Assembly: GCA_902651635.1 (NCBI GenBank)
Contig: CACRSC010000010.1
Span: 365,914-429,913 of the forward strand
Origin: Mastigamoeba balamuthi
Lineage: Eukaryota; Evosea; Mastigamoebida; Mastigamoebidae
Direction of reading: 5' to 3'
DNA length: 64,000 nucleotides
Under the pieces are notes generated by a model. It was not told where the DNA came from. It saw nothing but the letters and a program-made list of their open reading frames with translations, and ran no database searches. Positions 55,401 through 64,000 of this stretch are shown here, piece after piece. A program made the translations under genes and the position numbers. Position 1 is the first letter of the stretch. The number at the start of each line of letters is the position of its first letter.

Positions 55401-56966
55401 ACAAGGCGGCGCGAGTGGCCCACAAGGGCGAGGTGATCCCTCTGAAGATCCACACACCGCCCACGAGCGGTTCTCACGACGGCACGAACAGGGGGGACAG
55501 ATCGTCATGAGCACCGCCGTGAGAGACGAGCTCGACGCGGACCCATCACGATGGGCGTCCTTGGGCGAGTTCCGCGAGTTGGGGTCCGTTGCCCTCAAGG
55601 GCATCCGAGGAGAGGAAGTCCTCCACGAGGTAGCGACAGCCCCCTGCATCTCCCCGACGTCTCTCAACGGGTCTTCGTTCAGTTCGTGGTCGGGTCCATC
55701 CCCAGGGAGTTCAAGAACTACACGTCGGACAACGTGCTCCCGGGGGCAGCGAACTCTGGGGGGACCATCTCGCACGGGGCCAGAGACGAGTCGATCATGG
55801 ACTTCTTCAAAGTGGTCTCGGCCGGCGACAAGCCCCTGTGGGCCGTGGACCCGAAGTCCGTCACGATCAGCGATGCCGAGGTCGGCCGCGGCAGCTTCGG
55901 CTGCGTCTTCAAGGGGTGCGCTGCTCCGCCCCTCTGATGAGCCAGCGCAGTGGTCGCCTGACATGGCGAGGACCCCAGGGAGTGGAGGAATCAGGTCGTG
56001 GCCATCAAGAAGTGCTTCCCGCTGCCCGCGTCTGCCAGGGAGAGCTTCCAGAGGCACATGCAGGAGCTGGCGCAGCTCGCTGACCTTCGGCACCCCTCCG
56101 TAGTGCTCTTTGTGCGTGCGGGGGTCATTCGCCTTCATCGCGCATTGAAACTGACTTCCCTCCCTCATCAGATGGGCGCGAACGTCGATCCCGACGACCT
56201 CTGGATGTGCGCTGATCCGTAGTCATTGCTCGTGTCTCAACGCTCTGTAGCATCACTGAGTGGATGGATCACGGGAGCCTGCGCGACGTTCTCGAACTGC
56301 AGGCCATCCAGATGCCGCAGGCCGTCGAGGTACTCTCGTCTGTCTGCCACGGCCTTGTGTACAGTGATTCCCAAATTCGCGCGTGCTGATTCGCTCCTCT
56401 GCAGATACCTCCACAACACGGGGATCATCCACCGCGACCTGCGAGCCTCCAACGTCCTTGTCAACAAGAAGTGGGACGTCAAGCTCTCCGACTTCGGCCT
56501 CCCGCTGCTCAAAGCGCTGAACCAGAACAAGTCCGGCAGCAGAAATGGTACTCCCTCCTACACTCGCATTCCCCTCTCACATGTGATCGCTGGCAGTCGC
56601 GTGGATGGCCCCCGAGGCTCTGAGCGACAACGCCTTCACCGACAGGACAGACGTCTACAGGTACCTACCAATTAGTTATGCCGCCACGGCCTTCGGCTCA
56701 CGCGGTGCCCCACCAGCTTCGGTATGGTCATGTACGAGGTCATCATCAGAGACGTGCCCTTCAAGGGCGTGAACGCAATGACGGTGGTGTCTACCATCCT
56801 GGCCGGCGGGCGCCCCGAGGTCCCCGACAGCATCGTCGCCACCACGGGGTTCTCAGACCACTACGTCGATCTGATGCGCAGTTGCTGGGCGCACCACCCC
56901 AAGGAGCGCCCCAAGGTCACGGCCATGCTCGAGGCCATGGTGCGCATGGCCTCTACAAAGGGTTAG
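52491..56966 (+). CDS. Receptor pseudokinase - class III cyclase (C2-like) - kinase
   Basis: This is the divergent paralog of the preceding gene: signal peptide MSPLGASVVCAVALVVAASA, matching ectodomain (YLGVERVG, CWSFPI, YALAFPRTTCAG) and one membrane span (IIGGALAACAALCLVAAGSA). Exon 1 is 52491-52781, exon 2 52941-53597; roughly fifteen more follow. Kinase 1 has HGHLTSSN instead of HRD and DFE instead of DFG, so it is a pseudokinase, although the Lys (VVAKSY) remains. In the cyclase the first metal Asp is present after splicing (FT|DIMGSSELWSW). The second is Asn (KSEGNAFM). The ATP-type Lys and Asp (SADYFG) and the catalytic Asn and Arg (VNKAAR) are intact. Kinase 2 has all key residues (GRGSFGCVFKG, VAIKK, HRDLRASN, DFG, WMAPE). 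Four introns use GC donors, including CAT|GCACGT at the site where the paralog has CAT|GTGCGA. Confidence 0.82.
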
Positions 56967-57077
56967 CACGCGCTCTAGGCGCTGCAGTAGAGCCCTCTCG
57001 CCCGCTAGCAAGATAACAGGCTTTTGTATTGTCGTATTTCAAATCACTCTGCTGCCCTCGGTGGCCTCCCTCCAGTC

Positions 57078-60000
57078 TTACGAGGTAGGCTTCTCGTCCA
57101 CGTCGGACTTGAGCTCCTGAGCTGCTGGCACGTAGCCCGGAAGGTGGTAGCGCTGCTCCTGCTCGCCCCTGTAGAACCGCGAGTGTACCTCCTCCTCCTC
57201 GCGTTTCACCATGCTGAACAGCTCGCCAGCCCCGAGCCGTGTCTCGCTCTTGCCCCGGGCGTAGTGCGATCCCAGCGACTGCAGGCTCTCCTCCTCGGCC
57301 AGCAGGTCCGGCTTGGACATGCACGGCCTGGCCATGTACAGCGAGTCCTCGTCGTCGGCGGACTGGCCCTTGGGCCTGTGGAACACGTACTTGGACTGGA
57401 ACTCCGAGGCCGTTCCGTGCACCTCGTTGGGGTTGTTGCCGGGCATCCTGCGCGCCGGCAGGAACTTCTTGTGCTGTGCTGGCGGCGGCGCACTCTCGCT
57501 GTAGAGGTCGTCGGGCAACGGGGCCACAGCGTTCTTCTTGGTCCTCTTGGGCGCCTTGGGGGCCGCGTGGTGCGACCCCAGCGACGGCAGCTCCGCCTCG
57601 GCCGAAGCCGTCAGGCTCCCCCTCGGCCCCAGCGGCGGCAGCTTGGGCGCCTTGGACTTGGAGTCGTGCAGCACTGGAATCGCTGCCATTGTTTCGTGCG
57701 CCGGAAGCGAGGCCGCGGCAGCGGCTGCTGCAGCGGCTGCAGCAGCGGCTGCGGGGACGGCGGCGGCCGCTGCGACAGAGGGCAGCAGCTCGGGCTCGGG
57801 GGTGCCCTCGCTGGGAGCCGAGGGGGCCTCTGGCTTGATTTCGGAGAGGGGGATGGTCGAGATCTCGTCGGGGGACGGCTTGTCCATCGCCGCCATCGAA
57901 AGCTCGGGCTTGTCGCCCAGCAGCGGTGCGCCGATCGTGTGGAACTCGGGCTCGGGTGCGGCCTCTGGTGGCTTGCCCGTGTTGTTCTCCGTGTCGGGGA
58001 CCTCGGGCTCCTGGGGCTCTGGCTCCTCCTGTCCGTTGGCCGCCTGCTGGGCCGCGCTCTCGGCCTGGGTCCTCTCGGGGCGGACCCGCGCGAGCCTCCT
58101 GATGACGACAACGGCCGCTACGCAGGCCACCGCGGCGATGGCCACGACGGCGATGACTGGGGCCCCGACGACGCCGAACCAGACGCCCGTGGACCACGCA
58201 GACTGCTTCTTGGCCCCTGCAGGGTCCACAGGAGCCTCCGACGACGTCGCTCCCGTCGACGCATCCGGCGGCAGCCCAGATGACACTGATGACGTGCCTG
58301 GCGGCAGCCCAGAAGAGGACACCGACGCCACGACCGGCGGCAGCGCAGAAGACACAGACGACACGGTCGCCACGATTTCAGAGTCCGGCACGTACGGCGA
58401 GGCCATGCGGGCGACGAAGCTGACGCCGAGCGTCTGGACGACGCGCATCTCCCCGAGGCTCTGGGTCACGTCGAGCTTCGCCGCGGTGGCCTTGAGGAAC
58501 ACGCGCATCTCCGCTGAGGTCGCGTCGGCCCTCGCGGTGGTGGCCTTGCGGGTCAGGCGGTCGGCGCCCTCGAGCTCCGCTGGGGTCACAGCGCCGAAGC
58601 GGAACTCCACGGTTGTGCCCAGGCGCTGGCCGGGGGGCAGCGTGACGCCCGTCCTGAGCGTGAGGTTGGACCACGAGGAGTCGTTCTCGAGAACCTCGAT
58701 AGCGTGCGGGAACCCGTCGGCCGCGCTGAGGTACTCGAGGGCCGAGGGGATTGTGAACTGCAGGTCCACGTCGTAGGCCACCCCGTTGCCCACGTTGGTC
58801 GCCGTGAGGGTCATCACCGCGTATCCAGAGTCCTGTGCGGGCGTCGTCAGTCGCTCAGGGGCGCCACTGGGTCGCGCGGACCTCGGGGAGGAACGACTGG
58901 TTGGTGCGCAGCGTGTGGTTGGCGTCGAAGAGCTCCACGTCGTTCTCGAGCAGCAGGAAGGGGCCGACGACGTTGACGGTGTTGGGCCGCGTCTGCGAGT
59001 AGCTCTTGGTCTTGTTGGCGTCGTCCTGGTAGTCGACGCGCGTCATACGCGAGGCCGTGAAGGGCCCGGGCGACACCTGCGCCGCGAACGTGAACAGCAT
59101 CACCTTCACCTCGGCCGTCTCCGGCCCGCTCGCGGCCGCGAACGGGAACGACGACCCCCGCGAGCTGAGGTCCAGGATGACGTCGTTGTACGCCGAGTCC
59201 TCCGCCGACGCCTGGACCGCGATCGGGACCTCCTCGAGCGACGCCTGCATCGTCGCCAGGAACCGCGAGAGGTTCCTGATCATCGACACGGGCGTCCCGG
59301 TGATCTGCGCGAGCTCCAGGAGCGTCGTCTTGTTGGCGTAGAACGCGGCGACGGGCGTGTGCAGCTTGTTGACGCGGTGCACGAGGCTGATGCCGTGCGC
59401 GTGCCCGCTCGTCCAGAACACCTTGCCCGCGTACGGGCTCGGCGCCGCGAAGGGGACTGCGAACACGATGTCGGGGACGGCCAGCTGGTAGTCGTGCATC
59501 GTGTCGCGGAACGCTGCCGGGGAGGGGTCCTTGTAGCCCGGCAGGTTGTCGAAGTACTCCTTCACGAGGTTCACTCGGATTCTGAGCAGCCGCCCGCGGT
59601 ACTGGTCCGGGATGTCGCTCTTGACGGTGAGCTTGTACCAGTACTGCCCCTGGTACCCGTCCCTGATGGTGGCCACGTTCACGTTGGAGAAGTCTGGGAG
59701 CCCGTGTTGAACGTGAGAACCAACAGAAGTGTATATGCCCGTCGTCGTGTACCGAAGAACAGCGGCGCTGTGTCGACGTTGTGGTCGGAGGGCGCTATCG
59801 TGACGTAGCTCGACAGCCCGGGCTCCTCGAACACCAGCTGCATGAAGTTGTACGCCAGTGGCAGCATGATCGAGTGCTTCAGCCTGCAGACGGGGCGATG
59901 AGCTCCCTGCGAACGAGGCGAAGTGCGATGAGATCACATCGTACCCGTAGAGCAGATCATTGGCGTTGATGGGCTTGCTCCCGAGCTCCGTGGCGTTGAT

Positions 60001-63000
60001 GGCCCCGGCGTAGAGGTTCCAGTCGAAGCCCGCGTTGTTGAAGAAGGTCACCTTGATGTACGTGGTGTCCCCCGGGTACAGCAGGCACTTGGTCCCCTGT
60101 GGCACGCCCGTCGGCGGTCAGCACGGGGACGGCGGTGGCAGTGTGGAGGCAGCGAGAGTGCGACGCACCCCGTAGGCGCCAACATACACCGAGATCGAGG
60201 TGTCGCCAAAGCCATAGTAGTTGTAGTAGATGGGAAGGTCCCATGTCCTCTCGACCTCGTCTGCGGGGATTTACAGACCGTAAGCTGCGAGCGGAGACCA
60301 TAGCGGGGGCGCTTCGTGCCTGGGTCCTTGAGGTCGACGATGTGCACCACCGTCGAGTTGAACGTCGTCGTCTCGGACGGTATGACGTCCCGCGTCACCG
60401 TGAGGTCCGTCCGGCGGGCCATCACGACGGAGACGGCGTCGTCAAGCACCCCGAACGTGTTGGGCCCCAGCGCCGGGTTCCAGTAGACGAAGCGAGCCCC
60501 GTTGTACACCTGTGTGATGCCCTCGCGCCTGATGTCGTCCGAGTAGGGCTTGAGGCTGTGCAGTATGTTGACGGTCTCGAGGGCCTGCCCCCTCAGGTTG
60601 GCCCCGAAGTACAGCCAGTCGGCCGCGGTCTCGGTCTTGAGGTAGTTATCGAACTGGCTGATGTCTGCAGCCCAGTGCCAGGGTGGTCAGCCGGAAGCGC
60701 CCCCGTGTCGAGTGGAGGGCAACACGCACTGTCCGGGGTGTACATCCCCTTGCTCAGGTCGCAGTGGTACCCGTAGAGCCTCTCGTCGTTCTTGGAGAGA
60801 GTCGGGTCAATGGGTACGACATTGTTGATGTACACGTTCTGCGGGTACGTGATGTACTGCCTCTGTTACCGCTTTCCAGGTTAATGGATGGGGGAAAAGC
60901 GGTAGAGAAACGTTTGGTCTCTTGCCTTGGGGTGCACCCGGACTCGCTGGCGATTGAACTCGCAGACGTACATGTTCGAGTAGCGGCCCGCCCTCGAGTA
61001 GTTGAGCTCGTGGGCGTAGATCCACCCAACCTGCTCCGTGAGGTCGTCCTGGCCGACCGAGACATCGTTGGACACGTTGTTGCCCGCGATCAGCGTGTTG
61101 TCCCTGTTCTGCAGGTTGTCGCTCCACCACCCCCTCTTCCCCGGGAACCGCGGGTGCGCCGCGGCCTTGTCGTAGGCCACCTTGTACCCGAGCCCCTTGA
61201 ACACGGGGAAGGCCACGATGTTCTGCGGGGCCGCGATGCCCGCGTCGACGCCGGGCAGCACGTTGTCAAAGTGCCACGGGTAGCCCTTGATGAACGCGTC
61301 GTCCTCGTAGTCGGTCTCGGTCATGTCCCACATGTTCTCCGTGATGTAGCCCCGCGGGAAGTGCTCGTACACCGACTGCGAGTACTGCCAGTTGCTGCCA
61401 GTCTGCGTGTCCGAGGCGCACTTGCAGACGTGCGGCAGCCCCGTGATGTTGGGGCACGTCAGGTACCAGTCGACGCCCGTCATGCACAGCGTGATGTTGG
61501 CGATGAGGTTCCGCTGCCACTGCAGCACGTCTGCACCCTCGAGCACGACCTTGCCGTACGCGAAGCACTGCCCGTACTGCGCGCTGTGCGAGCTGCCCAC
61601 GAACCCGTTCGAGTCCTTCACGGGCACCGCCTTTGTCGACTTCTCGTACACTGTCGCTGACCCGGTGCCGTACTGCAGGACTGTGGGGGCGTGCGGATCG
61701 GGAGATAAGACGCATAGGGGAGGAGGAGGCTGGCCCGGTGGGTCTGAAGGTGGGGAGGACGCACTCTCGTTCTCCTTGCAGACGGTGTTGTCAAACCATT
61801 TGCGGTAGTTGTTGAGCAGCTTGAGTTGCACGCGAATCGACATGGGCTCGTCGCTCTGCCAGAACATGCTGCGCTCCTTCGAGTCGGGCTTGAGCAGCTC
61901 GAACGTAGACGTCATCATGAAGTTGCGCAGCGGCCCCGGTAGCGGCGCGATGTCGGGGTAGACAGACCGTATCGGCTGCGCGAATCTCCTGCCCCACATG
62001 TCCGACCACTCGACTCGCGAGTTCTCTGCGGAGGAGAGTGCGGAGGGGGAACTATGAGCATCTACGCCGCCTGGCTGGTGGCGTACCAGGGCTGAAGGGT
62101 ATCAGCTGCTTGGCGCCGGTCGTGAGGTACTGGCTGAAGGGGATGGGGGAGATGCCGATGTTGGAGAGCCACAGCAGGTCGCCGCCCTTGGCCACGAGCC
62201 CCGGGTCGCGGACGAGGTGAACCTCGGGGTCAGCCCACACGGTCGAGTGTTGCTTGAGCTCCTGCACGTAGGTCCCGAACCGCACGAAGGGCTCGAGGTA
62301 CTCGTACGGCTGCACGAACGATTCGTTCTTGTAGTCGCCCCTGCGCAGCTTGAACTCCATCCGCAGCGCCGGCAGCGACAGCGCCAGCGTCCTCCGCAGC
62401 AGCAGCGGCACCTCGACGCCCGTCGAGACGTAGCGCTCGAAGGTGGGCGCGTACGAGAGGTCGTAGACCATGTCGTCGACGTAGGCGACGGCGCTGATGT
62501 TGGGCTCCTCGGTGGCCATCTTGAGCACGATGACGCCGATGACCGAGTCGGCGCCCCAGCCCTGGTCCGGCATGTTCCCGCGCTTGAACGTGAACGAGAA
62601 CGAGCTCTCGTCATGCTGCACCGTGCCCGTCAGCGCCACCTGGTCGGGCTGCACGAATATCGACGTCGTCGAGACGGCGTCGAAGCCGCTGGACCACTGC
62701 GCGTCGGTGACGTTGACCCTGATGCGCCCGCCGCGGCGCGTGAGGGCGGGCGAGAGCTTGAACTGCACGTAGTACGACCAGACGAGGCGCAGCTCAGGGT
62801 ATACACCGTACTGGGCGCCCTCGTGGGTCCCGGGCGAGTAGTACCACTCCATCCCCGTCTCGTTGTCGAACTCCTCCGCGGCCTCGTCGTCGCGCACAAA
62901 GTACATCACGTCGTCGCCCGTCGTGATCTCGGGGTTGTCGTTGAGCGGCACGACCCAGCGCGTGCGCTTGACGAGGCCGCCCGTCGCGGCGTCGACGTCC

Positions 63001-64000
63001 TCCCACGAGACCACGTGCTGCTGCTGCTCGCACAGCGTCAGGATGGCGCTCGAGTACTCGTTGGGCCGCATGCCGCGCGGGTACAGCGTCCCGTTGACGG
63101 CCGCGTCGGAGAAGTAGCCCGCGAACGTCTTGACCGACGTCTGCCTGCCCAGCTCGGCGCAGCCCGAGGGCACGCTGCGGTTGTTGTACCGGTCGACGGT
63201 GAACAGCGTCGCGGCCAGCGGGACCCCGTCGGGCTGCGGGTACTGCTCCGTGACGTTGTAGAAGTACATGTCGACGTGGGCGAACAGCAGGTTGGACCGC
63301 ATGCGCCTGCCGTCGGCGGCCAGGCGCCACGGCTCGACGGACCCCGAGGGCCACGTCGAGGGCTGGTTGTACGTGCTGAAGGCCGCGGGCTCGGAGGTGT
63401 CGAGGAACGCCAGCAGGCGGTTTGTTGCGTGCTCGAAGAAGTTGGTCGAGTCGGGGAAGAACTGCTCTGTCAGCACAGTGTCGTCCGTCTCCACCGTCGT
63501 CGTCAGCTGCGAGTTTCCGACGTCCGACGTGTTGGTCTTCTTCAGCCCCTGAATGAACGACGAGTTGCGCGGCTGCTTGGCGATCTGCACTGGCGTGTCC
63601 CAGTCCTGTGACGTCGAATGTGTGATTTCCTCGTTGTCAGATGCGTTGTAACCCGATGTGCGAGTTCTCATTTGCGCACCCCGACGAGATAAGAGTCGCG
63701 GTTTCCGAGGAGGCGGTAGTCGATGACGTCGGCATCGCGGGTTTGCCCCGGGCCGTAAGGGGCCTTGGGGTGCCTGAACGGGTACGCGAACTGCGCGATG
63801 CCGTTCTGGGCTTGCTGGTAGTAGAGGTAATCAAAGTCCAGTGCGTGGACGACCTGCACGAAGCAGCGCGTGAGCTCTGAGGGGATGTGCGGCAGTGCGA
63901 GCAGCGGCGTACTTTAGTCTGTACATTCCCGTCGACGATGGGGGTGATCAGCGGAAACATGGATACGTATGTTACATCCGTGGCCAGCGTGTCCATCGTG
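57078..64000 (-). CDS. Very large type I membrane glycoprotein, 5' end outside window
   Basis: At least seven coding blocks on the minus strand (about 63996-63640, 63671-62052, 61999-60890, 60835-60600, 60509-60300, 60290-58882, 58832-57078) read as one extracellular protein of over 2,000 residues with many N-x-S/T sites. I do not recognise the family. The segment just before the membrane (LTATNVGNGVAYDVDLQFTI) resembles DUF11/CARDB-type conserved repeats of cell-surface proteins. A membrane span lies near 58100-58180 (PVIAVVAIAAVACVAAVVVI). A cytoplasmic tail of about 350 residues follows, rich in Ala, Pro and Glu, with two similar motifs (ELPSLGSHHA and SLQSLGSHYA). Two introns are clear: a 49-nt one at 58833-58881 and a 61-nt one near 59705-59765. 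Other junctions are approximate, and more than one gene is not fully excluded. It converges with the cyclase receptor, 111 bp apart. Confidence 0.6.

Noticed and set aside
1-64000. CRISPR arrays, rRNA, tRNA or bacterial operons
   Set aside because: No regularly spaced repeats, no rRNA signatures and no tRNA cloverleaf could be recognised by eye, and the genes have spliceosomal introns. A tRNA scan was not possible here, so single tRNAs are not excluded.

Overview
The window is nuclear DNA of a free-living, GC-rich protist. Genes are split by short introns (about 30-290 nt, mostly GT-AG with an unusual share of GC-AG), they sit 100-600 bp apart on both strands, and there are no operons or Shine-Dalgarno sites. 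The gene set is typical of an amoebozoan: receptor kinases of the TKL type joined to class III nucleotide cyclases, a Zn2Cys6-PAS transcription factor, RACK1, CWC22, USP48 and a DDX60-type helicase. This placement is an inference; no species is named.

Layout. 0.1-4.6 kb: a secreted, GPI-anchored alginate-lyase-like enzyme and a BTB/T1-domain protein, both on the minus strand. 4.6-7.6 kb: a stray copy of a promoter, a palindrome and an AT-richer DDE-type transposon. 7.9-12.6 kb: a single-exon DDX60-family helicase. 12.7-19.0 kb: AT-richer, decayed mobile DNA containing a second, distantly related DDE element, a piggyBac relic, a chromodomain-like fragment and clusters of a GTACCTGTGTGGGT-like motif. 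19.0-32.0 kb: dense housekeeping and regulatory genes: Nudix hydrolase, RACK1, a small unknown protein, CWC22, the Zn2Cys6-PAS factor and a triple-SH3 coiled-coil protein. 32.5-40.9 kb: a giant receptor of about 2,514 residues. 40.9-43.1 kb: two Tc1/mariner relics. 43.3-47.6 kb: USP48. 47.9-57.0 kb: two paralogous receptor kinase-cyclase-kinase genes transcribed away from each other from a 141-bp gap. 57.1-64.0 kb: the 3' part of a very large cell-surface glycoprotein gene that runs off the window.

How they fit together. Three genes (32504-40886, 47885-52349, 52491-56966) share the order ectodomain, membrane span, kinase-like domain 1, class III cyclase, kinase 2. In the divergent pair the first kinase is a pseudokinase in both. 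Their cyclase domains are degenerate in complementary ways: one keeps both metal-binding Asp residues but lost the Asn/Arg pair, and the other keeps Asn/Arg and the ATP-selecting Lys/Asp but lost one metal Asp. This resembles the C1 and C2 halves of animal membrane adenylyl cyclases and suggests an obligate heterodimeric receptor adenylyl cyclase encoded by a co-expressed head-to-head gene pair. It is the most interesting candidate system in the window.
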